From contig MRSX01000002.1 in the NCBI GenBank assembly GCA_002631715.1, positions 62,001 to 126,000 of the forward strand: a DNA stretch of 64,000 nucleotides, read 5' to 3'. The position numbers and the translations under genes are program-made. The DNA comes from Candidatus Porisulfidus sp. TsSOB (lineage in GTDB: Bacteria; Pseudomonadota; Gammaproteobacteria; Poriferisulfidales; Poriferisulfidaceae). The notes beneath the pieces are model-generated. The model was not told the DNA's origin. It did not search any database and saw only the letters and a list, made by a program, of their open reading frames with translations. Positions 50,322 through 59,271 of this stretch are shown in pieces. The stretch's first letter is position 1, and the number at the start of each line of letters is the position of its first letter.

Positions 50322-50347
50322 GAAAAGGGGGCCAAAGCCCCCTTTTC
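50322..50347 (+). terminator. Bidirectional intrinsic terminator
   Basis: A 10-bp stem GAAAAGGGGG (50322-50331) with CCCCCTTTTC (50338-50347) between convergent genes; A- and T-runs on both sides let it work in both directions. Confidence 0.85.
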
Positions 50348-50367
50348 CGGTTCCGCCAACCTGCTGT

Positions 50368-50886
50368 TTACTGGATCAGCGGCACGGTATACATCAGCGA
50401 TCCGATGGCACCGTCATTCCCCGCGAAATTGCCGTGGCACATCACGCATCTTTCCAAGACAACAGGCACGGCCGTCGCCTTGCGCAGGTAGCGCTTGCCA
50501 TCGACGGTGACCACCTCTTCGTGGGTCGCCTCGCCCGCGAGGATCTTCTCCTTGGCCGCTTTCTCGAAAGCATCCTGCGGTGCATTGATGCCCGGGTTGA
50601 CCATCACGTCGGTCAGCCCGACCAAGCGAACCTCGTGGTAGCCGCTCTCCTTCATGGCATCAAACATCATCTTCGCCGCACTTGCGCCTGAAAACTTGGA
50701 GGGATCCGTCACGTACTTGTCCGTAATCAGGACGATGGCGGTTTTGTAGAGTGTGTCCAGCATCTCGACGTGCTGGCGTGTTCGCGTCACTTCCGGGTCT
50801 TCGTCCGCAGTCACGATGTCATGCAGAAAAACCAGGGCCAAGCTGACAGCAGCCAATCCGGCGAACAGGTAGTTTTGTTTCTTCAT
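50368..50886 (-). CDS. Periplasmic mono-haem protein, Tll0287-like (DUF3365)
   Basis: 172 residues. An N-terminal signal or anchor (LFAGLAAVSLALVFL) precedes a sensor-like domain. Its end holds one c-type haem motif, CVMCH, in VLERCVMCHGNF. The order of ALVNPGINAPQDAFEKAA-type and KRYLRKATAVPVV sequences fits the Tll0287/DUF3365 family of haem proteins, some of which act as redox or gas sensors. Single gene with a strong Shine-Dalgarno (AGGAGG) upstream. Confidence 0.85.
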   Translation of the reverse strand: MKKQNYLFAGLAAVSLALVFLHDIVTADEDPEVTRTRQHVEMLDTLYKTAIVLITDKYVTDPSKFSGASAAKMMFDAMKESGYHEVRLVGLTDVMVNPGINAPQDAFEKAAKEKILAGEATHEEVVTVDGKRYLRKATAVPVVLERCVMCHGNFAGNDGAIGSLMYTVPLIQ

Positions 50887-51012
50887 CTATTCCTCCTGGG
50901 CACATCTATAGGCATAGATTTCTTGGGGGCTAAATACTTTACCCGAGGCTTGACCGAATGAGAAGCCCTTGGATTTTCCGGCCAAGGCGGCGGAAAGCCG
51001 GTAAATCGGCAA

Positions 51013-52896
51013 CTAAGTTCCTACTTCGTCTGGCTCCGGTGAAGAAGCCAATAACTCATTCATCCGGCTGACGAAGCTGCCAGGGTCTTCGAGCACTCCG
51101 CCGTCCGCAAGTACCGCCTGATCCAAGAGCCAGCGCGCCCATTCCGAGAAGCGTCCCTCGTCGGCTTGCATCCGTTGCAACAGCGCGTGATCCGGGTTGA
51201 TTTCCAAAACCAGTTTTGGTTTCGGCAGAGGCTGTCCCTGTCGGCGCATCAGTTCCCACATCGCCGGCGAGAAGTCGTGTTCTCCCCGAACCAGGCAAGA
51301 CGGAGAATCGGTCAGACGTGAAGAACGACGCACCGCCTCCACCTCATCACCTAGAGCCTCTTGAATCTGTGCGCACAACGGATCCTCGTCGGTCTCTTCC
51401 TCAGGTTTCTCTTCCGCATCCGCCCCCGGCAGGTCCAACTCACCCTTGGCAACCGACTGGAACGACTTGCCTTCATATTCCCGAACCCAGTCCATCACCC
51501 ATTCGTCGACCGGATCCGTCATCAACAGCACCTCGATACCCCGCTGCCTGAAGACTTCCAGATGAGGGCTGCGGCGCGCAGCCGCCAGACTGTCGATCGT
51601 AAGGTAGTAGATCTTCTCCTGCCCATCCTGCATGCGCCCGATGTAATCGTCCAAGGTGACCTTCAGCGTGTCCCCATCGTCCTGCGTCGAATGGAAACGC
51701 AGCAATTTGAGGATCCGGGCCTGATTGCCGATGTCTTCAATCGTGCCTTCTTTCAGCACGTGCCCGAATTCCGTCCAGAATTTCTCGTAGGTCTCTTCCT
51801 GGTTGGTGCTCAACTCCTCTAGCAAGTCCAGCACCCGCCGCACACAGGCGCTGCGGATGGTGTCCAAGGTGCGGTTGTTCTGCAGTAACTCCCGGGAAAT
51901 GTTCAGCGGCAGGTCGTTCGAGTCGACGATGCCGCGCACGAAGCGCAGGTAGCGCGGCATGAGCTTATCCGGCTCGTCCAGGATGAACACTCGCTGCACA
52001 TACAGCTTGACGCCGTGCTGTGGATTCGGGTCTGCCAAGTCAAACGGGGCTTTGCTCGGCAAGTACAGCAGCAGGCTGTACTCGTTGCGTCCTTCCACCC
52101 GATGGTGAGTCCAGGCCAACGGCGGGTTCGGGTCGTGTGCGACGTGCGGGTAGAACTCTTGGTAGTCTCCGTCGCTCAGTTCCTTCTTCGGGCGTGCCCA
52201 GAGCGCCTTCGCCTGGTTGGCCGTATCCCAGTCGTCCGTGGGCTGCCCCTTGTCATCTCGCGACTGCAGGCGGATCGGGAACGGTGTGTGATCCGAATAG
52301 CGCTTGATGATCTCGCGCAGGCGGTAGTCTTCCAGGAACTCCGACTCATCCTCTTTCAGGTGCAGAGTGACCGAGGTGCCGCGTGAAACCGAATTCACCC
52401 GGGAGAGATCGTAGCCACCACGCCCGTCAGATTCCCAGCACGTGCCCTGCTTGCCGCCGGCGCGACGGGTGGCCAGGGTCACCCGGTCGGCAACGATGAA
52501 TGCCGAGTAGAACCCGACTCCGAATTGGCCGATCTGGCTGACCTCGCCCTGCTTCTCTTCGCCAAGTGATTTTAGGAACGCGCGCGTGCCAGAGCGGGCG
52601 ATGGTGCCAATATTGTTGGTCACCTCCGAGCGACTCATGCCGATCCCGTTGTCGGAGATGGTCAGCGTCCGGGCCTGTTCGTCCACCTCAACGCGGATGC
52701 CCAGCTCGCTGTCTCCCTCGTACAGGCTGTCATCCGACAATGCTTCGAAACGGAGTCGATCCAATGCGTCCGCCGCATTGGAGATCAGTTCTCGCAGAAA
52801 GATTTCCTTGTGGGAATACAGGGAATGGGCGACCAGATGCAGTAACTGGTCGACTTCCGCCTCGAAGGCGTGGTGCTGTTTCTTGGGTTCGGACAC
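51013..52896 (-). CDS. htpG: Chaperone protein HtpG (Hsp90)
   Basis: 627 residues from GTG 52896. ATPase domain with FLRELISNAADALDRLR, TISDNGIGM, the lid GTIARSGTRAFL and IGQFGVGFYSAFIVAD; the middle domain has LYVQRVFILDE and FVRGIVDSNDLPLNISRE-type sequence; the dimerisation domain closes the protein (LEINPDHALLQRM). Driven by a heat-shock promoter at 52929-52956. Confidence 0.98.
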   Translation of the reverse strand: MSEPKKQHHAFEAEVDQLLHLVAHSLYSHKEIFLRELISNAADALDRLRFEALSDDSLYEGDSELGIRVEVDEQARTLTISDNGIGMSRSEVTNNIGTIARSGTRAFLKSLGEEKQGEVSQIGQFGVGFYSAFIVADRVTLATRRAGGKQGTCWESDGRGGYDLSRVNSVSRGTSVTLHLKEDESEFLEDYRLREIIKRYSDHTPFPIRLQSRDDKGQPTDDWDTANQAKALWARPKKELSDGDYQEFYPHVAHDPNPPLAWTHHRVEGRNEYSLLLYLPSKAPFDLADPNPQHGVKLYVQRVFILDEPDKLMPRYLRFVRGIVDSNDLPLNISRELLQNNRTLDTIRSACVRRVLDLLEELSTNQEETYEKFWTEFGHVLKEGTIEDIGNQARILKLLRFHSTQDDGDTLKVTLDDYIGRMQDGQEKIYYLTIDSLAAARRSPHLEVFRQRGIEVLLMTDPVDEWVMDWVREYEGKSFQSVAKGELDLPGADAEEKPEEETDEDPLCAQIQEALGDEVEAVRRSSRLTDSPSCLVRGEHDFSPAMWELMRRQGQPLPKPKLVLEINPDHALLQRMQADEGRFSEWARWLLDQAVLADGGVLEDPGSFVSRMNELLASSPEPDEVGT

Positions 52897-52925
52897 GGAA
52901 TCTTGTTTGAAAATTTCGACACGGC

Positions 52926-53006
52926 TTAAATTGCGGCGTCAGAGGCCTTTTTCAAGTCATTGGCCAGCGATAGTCCGACCCACCAAGCTCCTTCCCGCTT
53001 TACCAC
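52926..53006 (-). pseudogene. Remnant of a MazF/PemK-type toxin gene
   Basis: A GTG at 53006, overlapping the antitoxin stop in the GTGGTAA arrangement typical of MazE-MazF pairs, begins MVKREGAWWVGLSLANDLK and stops after 26 codons. The first dozen residues resemble the conserved MazF opening (RGxxWWVxL), but the remaining 80-100 residues of a toxin are absent. The htpG heat-shock promoter lies within the stub. Confidence 0.55.
52929..52956 (-). promoter_or_regulatory. RpoH (sigma-32) type heat-shock promoter of htpG
   Basis: On the minus strand, CTTGAAA (52956-52950) is the exact -35 consensus. After 13 bases comes CCGCAATT (52936-52929), a 5/7 match to CCCCATNT. The predicted start is about 25 bases before the htpG GTG. 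Confidence 0.7.
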
Positions 53007-53245
53007 TTATCTTCGGTAGACAGGGCATGAAATTGTAAAGCCGAGAGTCCCTTATCAAGGGCCGATGACGAACTGTCGTCACCATACACTGCATCCAGAC
53101 GCTCAGTCACCCGTTCTCCGTGGCACCGCGAGACGAATTCGGCAACGGCTCGCGTATAAAGCTCGCTTCGGGAAATACCCAGAGATTCTGCCGTACGCTC
53201 TGCAGCTTTGGAAATATCGTCGCAAATGGAAATGGTGATCTTCAT
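53000..53245 (-). CDS. Ribbon-helix-helix antitoxin, MazE/ChpS-like
   Basis: 81 residues from ATG 53245. A short N-terminal strand (MKITISICDD) followed by two helices (ISKAAERTAESLGISRSELY and TRAVAEFVSRCHGE) is the RHH DNA-binding layout of antitoxins paired with MazF toxins; the C-terminus (TERLDAVYGDDSS and LSTEDKW) is the toxin-neutralising tail. The toxin gene is truncated, leaving the antitoxin alone. It may repress its own promoter. Confidence 0.8.
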   Translation of the reverse strand: MKITISICDDISKAAERTAESLGISRSELYTRAVAEFVSRCHGERVTERLDAVYGDDSSSSALDKGLSALQFHALSTEDKW

Positions 53246-53328
53246 ACTCCTAGCATAGCCAAAGTTATCCCATGTGGCCAAATATGCCGCCCTATAATAG
53301 TGGGAAGGCCTGATAATGGGTTCTTTTT

Positions 53329-54372
53329 ATGGCAGGAATTTCCGCACCTGCGGTCGATTTTGACTACCCCGAGACCCGAGTCATCGAGGCTGGGCTGGGC
53401 GGATATACTCGTGCCGAGCGATCCCGGCTGATGAAGCAGGCGCAAGAGCTCCTAGCACGCGAAGACGCAATCCTGGTCGCCCACTACTACACCCATCCGG
53501 ACCTGCAAGAACTGGCGGACAGCAGCGGTGGCCTAGTCGCCGATTCACTGGAGATGGCCCGCTTCGGATCAACCCAATCCGCCCAAACCCTAGTCGTGGC
53601 CGGCGTCCGTTTCATGGGCGAGACTGCGAAAATCCTGAACCCCGAGAAACGCATCCTGATGCCTTCGCTGGAGGCAGAGTGCTCATTGGACCTCGGGTGC
53701 CCAATTGAGCCGTTCTCCGCATTCTGCGACGAACACCCGGACCGGACCGTCGTGGTCTACGCCAACACCTCCGCAGCCGTCAAGGCACGCGCCGACTGGG
53801 TGGTCACTTCAAGTTGCGCGGTACGGATCATCTCGCACCTGATGGATCAGGGAGAAAAGGTCCTGTGGGCGCCCGACCGGCATCTCGGCCATTACCTGCA
53901 ACGCGTCACCGGAGCCGATATGGCGCTGTGGCAAGGCCACTGCGTGGTGCACGACGAATTCAAGTCGCGCAAGCTCGGCGAACTGGTTTCAAAACACCCG
54001 GAAGCGGCCGTATTGGTGCACCCGGAATCTCCCGAGGATGTCATTGACATGGCCGACGTGGTCGGCTCTACGACGGCTCTGATTCAGGCCTGCCAAGAAC
54101 TGCCCCACCCGACCTTCATCGTCGCCACCGACCGCCAGATTTTCCACAAGATGCAGCAGGCCGCCCCCGGCCGGAATTTCATTGAGGCGCCGACCGGCGG
54201 CGAGGGCGCTACCTGCAAAAGTTGCGCACATTGCCCCTGGATGGCCATGAACGATCTCACCCGGCTCATCGAAACCCTGGAGACTGGAAGCAACGAAATT
54301 CACGTCGACGAGGATATCCGCCGCCGAGCGTTGCGCTCAACCCGGCGGATGATCGAGTTCACGGCGCACTAA
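53329..54372 (+). CDS. nadA: Quinolinate synthase
   Basis: 347 residues; 4Fe-4S enzyme condensing iminoaspartate with DHAP in NAD synthesis. Shows [35 protein letters not shown], the cluster-binding Cys in [16 protein letters not shown], and the C-terminal [13 protein letters not shown]. Convergent with priA with no gap. Confidence 0.97.
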   Translation: MAGISAPAVDFDYPETRVIEAGLGGYTRAERSRLMKQAQELLAREDAILVAHYYTHPDLQELADSSGGLVADSLEMARFGSTQSAQTLVVAGVRFMGETAKILNPEKRILMPSLEAECSLDLGCPIEPFSAFCDEHPDRTVVVYANTSAAVKARADWVVTSSCAVRIISHLMDQGEKVLWAPDRHLGHYLQRVTGADMALWQGHCVVHDEFKSRKLGELVSKHPEAAVLVHPESPEDVIDMADVVGSTTALIQACQELPHPTFIVATDRQIFHKMQQAAPGRNFIEAPTGGEGATCKSCAHCPWMAMNDLTRLIETLETGSNEIHVDEDIRRRALRSTRRMIEFTAH

Positions 54373-56538
54373 TTAGGCGATATCCAGCGGATCCACGTCC
54401 AGCGTCCAGTTCACCTGACCCTTTTTGCCCGGATCCTGAAGCCAATTTTCTAGGCAACGTTCCAGCGCCTTGCGGGAAACTGCCTGCAGCAGGAGTTGTG
54501 CGCGCCAGACACCGGCGCGCTTCGGCATCATAGCCGGGGCCGGCCCTCGTACGAGCACACCCGCACCGTCCTTGAGCCGACGGCGTACATCCACCAGGAA
54601 AGCTTCCGCTTTCCGGTAGTCCTTGTGCTGCGCCCGCAGCACCGCCCAATGACTGTAGGGCGGCAATCCCAGTTCGTATCGCCTAGCCGATAGACGCTCC
54701 AGCCAGTCTTCATAACTCTCGTTCAGCAGTTGCTGCAGCATTGGGTGCTTTGGCAGGCAGGTCTGGAGCAGGACCTTTCCGGGTTTGATCCGGCGACCCG
54801 CCCGACCCGAAACCTGAACCAGCATTTGCGCCATCCGCTCCGGTGCCCGCAAGCGAGGACTGAACAACTGGGAGTCAATGTTGATGACCCCGACCAGCGT
54901 GACTTCGGGAAAATCGTGCCCCTTGCACAGCATCTGGGTGCCAATCACAATCCGATAGTCACCCCGCCGGGTTTTTTCAAGGCTTCGCTCCAGTTCCCCA
55001 CGCCCGCGGATGTGGTCCCGGTCCAGACGCAGGATCGGGCAGTCCGGAAATTCGGCGTGCAGCCGGTCTTCGACCCGCTGCGTCCCTTCTCCTAAAAGGA
55101 TTGCTCCTTGCTCGACTTCCTGTTCGCCCGACTGACGGAATCCGCAGTGATGGCAAATCAGTTGCTGGCGTGTCTGATGATACGTCAGGCAGACTTGGCA
55201 ATCGGGACAAATCACCGGCTCGCCGGTTTGGGGCGAGAACAGAACCGGGGCGAAACCGCGCCGGTTCAGGAACAACAGGGCCTGATCCCCGCCATCCAAC
55301 GTCTCACGCAAGGCCTCCAGAAGCGGCTCCGACAAACCGTCCGTCATCGGGTACTGGTTGAGGTCGATCAGTTCCGTATTCGGCAAGACGGCCGGGCCGG
55401 CACGTGTCGGCAGGCGCAGGTGCCGGTATTTCTCCGCCTGTATGTTGCGCCAAGTCTCAATCGATGGCGTGGCCGTGCCGAGGATGACCGGGATTCCGGC
55501 CTGGTGCGCCCGGTAGACCGCGACATCGCGCGCGTGGTAACGGAATCCTTCCTGCTGCTTCAGCGAAGGATCATGCTCTTCGTCGACCACGATCAACTGC
55601 AGATCCCGGAACGGCAGGAATACTGCCGAACGGGTCCCCACCACGATGTCCGCCTGCCCGCTCTGCGCGAGAAGCCAGGCCAAGTATTGTTCACGTGCCG
55701 TACATTCGGAATGGTAGACCGCTACGCAGGTTCGTTCATCACGCGCCAGCCGGTCGCGCAGTTGGGGGGCGAGGCCAATCTCCGGAGCAATCACCAAAAC
55801 CTGTCCGCCACGTTCCAGCACCGAGCGGATCACGGCGCGATACACCTCGGTCTTGCCGCTCCCGGTGACTCCGTGCAGCAGCGTGCAACTGTACGCGCCC
55901 AAACACTCCTGCAGGGCCTGCACGGCTTCGCGCTGGTGCGGATTGTGCGGCACATCTCTCGGGACCACCGGGAGGGGTGGAGCCGGCAATCTGAATTCGG
56001 CTTCAACCAGCCCCTGCCCGATCAGCGCCTTGAGCGGGGCGGTGGGATTGCGGCATAGTTCCCACAACTGTTCCCTGGTCAGGCCTTCCTCGCAGCCTTG
56101 GAAGGCCCGCAACAATGCTTGGCGGACCGGTGCGCGACGATGCTCCTCGGGGTCGGCCTCCCGCCCGTCTTCCGTCACTCGCCACACAGTCGTTCCGGCA
56201 AGTTCGGCCGACTCGCCCTTTCGCAGGCGGACCGGCAACGCCGCATTGATAACCTGTCCGATCGGATGCTGATAGTATCGAGCCGCCCAAATCATCAACT
56301 CCAGCACACCGGGTTCGATGACCGGGGCCTCGTCCAACACGGCCCCCACCCGTTTGAGTTCCGGCACCCCGGCAGGCCGTGGCCGAGCCTCCAAGACCAC
56401 GCCGACCTGTTTGCGGGGACCAAACGGCACCCGCACCCGGACACCTGGTGGCGGCACCGCTCCCTGAGCCGGTGGCAGATAGTCGTATCCGTGGCGGATC
56501 GGCGCATTGACGGCCACATGCAGGCAGAGTTCAGTCAT
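54373..56538 (-). CDS. priA: Primosomal protein N' (PriA helicase), with reduced zinc motif
   Basis: 721 residues from ATG 56538. N-terminal 3'-end-binding domain (VAVNAPIRHGYDYL), Walker [18 protein letters not shown] box VVDEEHDPSLKQ, TATPSIETW and the C-terminal helicase lobe with IGTQMLCKGHDFPEV. PriA normally has four Cys-x2-Cys pairs binding two zinc ions; here only the central pairs remain (CPDC and CHHC, about 55140-55215), and the outer pairs are replaced (FSPQTGEPV and QSGEQEVEQG). It restarts collapsed replication forks. The sequence is otherwise full length. Confidence 0.95.
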   Translation of the reverse strand: MTELCLHVAVNAPIRHGYDYLPPAQGAVPPPGVRVRVPFGPRKQVGVVLEARPRPAGVPELKRVGAVLDEAPVIEPGVLELMIWAARYYQHPIGQVINAALPVRLRKGESAELAGTTVWRVTEDGREADPEEHRRAPVRQALLRAFQGCEEGLTREQLWELCRNPTAPLKALIGQGLVEAEFRLPAPPLPVVPRDVPHNPHQREAVQALQECLGAYSCTLLHGVTGSGKTEVYRAVIRSVLERGGQVLVIAPEIGLAPQLRDRLARDERTCVAVYHSECTAREQYLAWLLAQSGQADIVVGTRSAVFLPFRDLQLIVVDEEHDPSLKQQEGFRYHARDVAVYRAHQAGIPVILGTATPSIETWRNIQAEKYRHLRLPTRAGPAVLPNTELIDLNQYPMTDGLSEPLLEALRETLDGGDQALLFLNRRGFAPVLFSPQTGEPVICPDCQVCLTYHQTRQQLICHHCGFRQSGEQEVEQGAILLGEGTQRVEDRLHAEFPDCPILRLDRDHIRGRGELERSLEKTRRGDYRIVIGTQMLCKGHDFPEVTLVGVINIDSQLFSPRLRAPERMAQMLVQVSGRAGRRIKPGKVLLQTCLPKHPMLQQLLNESYEDWLERLSARRYELGLPPYSHWAVLRAQHKDYRKAEAFLVDVRRRLKDGAGVLVRGPAPAMMPKRAGVWRAQLLLQAVSRKALERCLENWLQDPGKKGQVNWTLDVDPLDIA

Positions 56539-56562
56539 GCGGCATTTCCGAGGCATCCGGAT

Positions 56563-56583
56563 TGTGGATAACTTTGGGGATAA
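56563..56583. promoter_or_regulatory. Two DnaA-box-like sites upstream of priA
   Basis: TGTGGATAA (56563-56571) is the exact complement of the DnaA box TTATCCACA. Twelve bases on, TGGGGATAA (56575-56583) differs from it at one position. They lie just upstream of the priA start. Confidence 0.45.
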
Positions 56584-56586
56584 CAC

Positions 56587-57138
56587 TGGGTAGAAAACCG
56601 GAAAAGCCTATAAATAAAGGGTTTTCTGGGAATTGCCCCTTCGCTATGCAAGGATTCAGTAATATTTCTATTTTTCATATACTTAGGCTATTCCAGCAGT
56701 AAATCTCCCTTGCTTCGGCTGAAATATACGGACAGACACACAATTTTCATAATTAAATGTTGGCAATTTTGGATTTTTCAGATACATTCTGGCGTATTCC
56801 CGAATTCAAATGAGCAAGTGTTTTCTGTTTACATCATACGTAATTATTCATCAATTGCTCGGCGGCTAGACAGCGGGTGGCCTTCCAGGTGCACCTCACC
56901 GAATCAACTCTAAGCAGAACGGCCGCGCCATACGATCCGTGAACAATTCCGGCCATCATGGGTGCCGTCATCGGCATCCTGAAATTCACCTAACCGGCAC
57001 ACAGGCCCTCAATTTACCTTCGGAGGTATCCCGCACCGTCGCGGAAACATCTCGACCCCAAAGGTGGCCTCCCCTGCCACATCCGGTTGTAAATTCATGT
57101 AAATCAGTATAAAGTGGCGCGCAAAATAGGATGCAACC
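56587..57138. other. AT-rich intergenic region, no gene seen
   Basis: About 550 bp between divergent priA and the HNH gene. The first 270 bp are strikingly AT-rich for this genome (for example TTTTCATAATTAAATGTT near 56745). The second half returns to normal composition. A possible promoter for the HNH gene, TTGTAA (about 57085-57090) and TATAAA (about 57107-57112), precedes its start. Apart from the DnaA-like boxes I find no tRNA, repeat or credible coding frame. Confidence 0.5.
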
Positions 57139-57726
57139 ATGTTGGATGTCCTGACGCAGCAAATCCTCCGGACCGATATCTCCGGAATGCCGCTGGAGTG
57201 GATCGGTTATCAGGATGCCGTTCGCCTGCACTACGCAGGTCAGGTTGCTTACGTCAGCGGCCAAGATATTCTGCGCGTGCGCGGCGGGTACAACGCCATC
57301 ACCGGCCGGCGCACCATCCTCGCCCTTAACTCCATCGTCTCGACCTACGGCCGCAACCGCCTGCTGCATGAGACTTACACGCCGCCTCTGAACAACCCGA
57401 CCTTGTTCAAGCGCGACGCTTGGCTATGTCTCTACTGTGGCGATTCGTTCGAACGCCGCGAATTGTCCCGCGACCATATCCGCCCCCTGAGTTTGGGCGG
57501 AATGGACGAGTGGAACAACGTGGTCACCGCTTGCAAGCGATGCAATAACCAGAAGGCCGGCCGAACCCCAGAGGAAGCCGGCATGCAGTTGCTTGCGGTT
57601 CCGTTCGTGCCGACCCACGCCGAGTACATCTACCTCCAGGGCCGCCGGGTGCTGGCGGACCAGATGGAATTCCTGCGCGCCCACTTTCCCCGTACTAGCC
57701 CACTGCGCGAACGGATCGCGAAGTGA
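57139..57726 (+). CDS. HNH endonuclease family protein
   Basis: 195 residues. The C-terminal half holds a zinc-HNH module: CLYCGDSF, then SRDHIRPLSLGGMDEWNNVV with the catalytic His and Asn, then ACKRCNNQKAGRTPEEA. The N-terminal half (about 1-75) is a beta-rich domain of unknown role. Such genes often stand beside housekeeping genes in proteobacteria. It overlaps hemH by 4 bases. Confidence 0.9.
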   Translation: MLDVLTQQILRTDISGMPLEWIGYQDAVRLHYAGQVAYVSGQDILRVRGGYNAITGRRTILALNSIVSTYGRNRLLHETYTPPLNNPTLFKRDAWLCLYCGDSFERRELSRDHIRPLSLGGMDEWNNVVTACKRCNNQKAGRTPEEAGMQLLAVPFVPTHAEYIYLQGRRVLADQMEFLRAHFPRTSPLRERIAK

Positions 57727-58703
57727 CGGAATCGCCGGGATCCCGTACCGGGGTCCTGATCTCCAACCTCGGAACTCCAGACGAACCCACTCCGCGGGCG
57801 GTTCGCCGTTATCTGGCGGAGTTCCTGTCGGACCGGCGTGTGATTGCGCTGTCTCCACTGCTCTGGAAACCGATTCTGCACGGCATCATCCTGCGCATCC
57901 GTCCCCGGCGCAGCGCCCGGCTGTACCAGAAAATCTGGATGGAGGAGGGCTCGCCGCTGCTGGTCTACAGCCAACGCCAACGCGACGCATTGCAGAAAGA
58001 GTTGAATCAGCGTGGACACGCAGTGGCAGTCGCCCTGGGAATGCGCTATGGCCGCCCTTCCATCGCACAGGCACTCGATGAACTGAAAGCGGTTGACACC
58101 CTGATCATCCTGCCTCTCTACCCGCAATTCTCGGTCACGACTACGGCTTCCACCCGCGATGCGCTGACTCGTGCCCTCAAACAACGGGGCGATACTCCTG
58201 AGATTCGTTTCATCGAGCACTATGCGCACGATCTCGCCTACCTCAATGCCTGCGCTGCACAAATTCACAACTTCCGGGCGCAACGCGGCACCAGCGAAAA
58301 ACTTGTCCTCTCCTTCCATGGCCTACCCAAGGAATCCATCGGGCAAGGCGACCCCTACGCCCGGCAATGCCGAGAAAGCGCAAGCGAAATCGCCCGGATT
58401 CTGGGCTTGCGGTGGGATCAGTGGTGCATCACGTTCCAGTCGCGGTTCGGGCCCAAGGAATGGTTGACCCCCTATACTGACGAGACGCTGCGCAAACTGT
58501 CCGAAACCGGCATCCGCTCCGTCGACGTGTTCTGCCCCGGCTTCTCTGCCGACTGCCTGGAGACTCTGGAAGAGATCGAACAGGAAAACCAAACCGTGTT
58601 CCGCACAGCAGGCGGAGAGGCTTTCCGGTATATTCCCGCTCTCAACGACAATGTCGACTACGTGCACGCCCTGGCGGGCCTAATCGAAGCCCACATGTCC
58701 TGA
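57723..58703 (+). CDS. hemH: Ferrochelatase
   Basis: 326 residues from GTG 57723; inserts iron into protoporphyrin IX, the last step of haem synthesis. Shows GVLISNLGTPDEPTPRAVRRY, LPLYPQFSVTTTAS, the catalytic His in LVLSFHGLPKESI, and WCITFQSRFGPKEWL followed by DVFCPGFSADCLETLEEI. Haem is needed by the di-haem and mono-haem proteins in this window. Confidence 0.97.
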   Translation: MTESPGSRTGVLISNLGTPDEPTPRAVRRYLAEFLSDRRVIALSPLLWKPILHGIILRIRPRRSARLYQKIWMEEGSPLLVYSQRQRDALQKELNQRGHAVAVALGMRYGRPSIAQALDELKAVDTLIILPLYPQFSVTTTASTRDALTRALKQRGDTPEIRFIEHYAHDLAYLNACAAQIHNFRAQRGTSEKLVLSFHGLPKESIGQGDPYARQCRESASEIARILGLRWDQWCITFQSRFGPKEWLTPYTDETLRKLSETGIRSVDVFCPGFSADCLETLEEIEQENQTVFRTAGGEAFRYIPALNDNVDYVHALAGLIEAHMS

Positions 58704-58706
58704 CTT

Positions 58707-59174
58707 ATGCCGATTTTCGCGTTCTTCGTCCTGTTCTTCTTCCTGGAACTGTTCCTGATGGTGATGACCGCCGTCGAACACGGCTGGGGCTGGGGGGTGT
58801 TCTGGTTCGAGGTCGCGACCGCGATTCTCGGAGTCATGCTGATCCGATACAACCAGGAAGTAACGATGCAATCGCTGTTTCAGCAGGCGACCGGGCGTGT
58901 ACGCCCCGACTTCAGTCTGGCCCTGTTTCGCAGCGCCCGCGTCACGGTCGGGGGAATTCTGCTGATCCTGCCGGGATTCATCACCGACGGCTTTGGTGCC
59001 GCCTTGCTGATCCTGCCCGGGCTTCATTCGTTTTTGCTCAGGCTACTGAAAGCTCCTACGCCGCCACGCCAACCTCCCGATCCTCCCAAATCATCCGAAC
59101 CATCTAATTCCGGCCGATCCGGGCGCATCATCGAAGGGGAAGTCGAACGCCCCCGAAACGATCCCGAGCGATAA
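58707..59174 (+). CDS. fxsA: FxsA family membrane protein
   Basis: 155 residues. Four hydrophobic segments in the first 115 residues, with the family pattern MPIFAFFVLFFFLELFLM and VGGILLILPGFITDGFGAAL. The C-terminal 45 residues are Pro/Ser/Glu-rich and cytoplasmic. In E. coli FxsA affects phage T7 exclusion by the F plasmid; its cellular role is unknown. Three bases after hemH. Confidence 0.88.
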   Translation: MPIFAFFVLFFFLELFLMVMTAVEHGWGWGVFWFEVATAILGVMLIRYNQEVTMQSLFQQATGRVRPDFSLALFRSARVTVGGILLILPGFITDGFGAALLILPGLHSFLLRLLKAPTPPRQPPDPPKSSEPSNSGRSGRIIEGEVERPRNDPER

Positions 59175-59271
59175 TTTGCATGCAAAGAAGCCTGAAACCA
59201 AGTTTATAATTCCTGATAGTTAGCGTGCTGACCAAGCCCGGTGATCAGTGCGGCAGGAGTTTATTCTGGGT

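Noticed and set aside
56710-56913. 67-codon open frame in the AT-rich gap
   Set aside because: No ribosome-binding site and no recognisable protein-like pattern; likely a chance frame in AT-rich DNA.
56563-57138. Chromosomal replication origin
   Set aside because: Only two DnaA-like boxes, no GATC clusters, and no dnaA, dnaN or gidA nearby. DnaA regulation of priA is the simpler reading.
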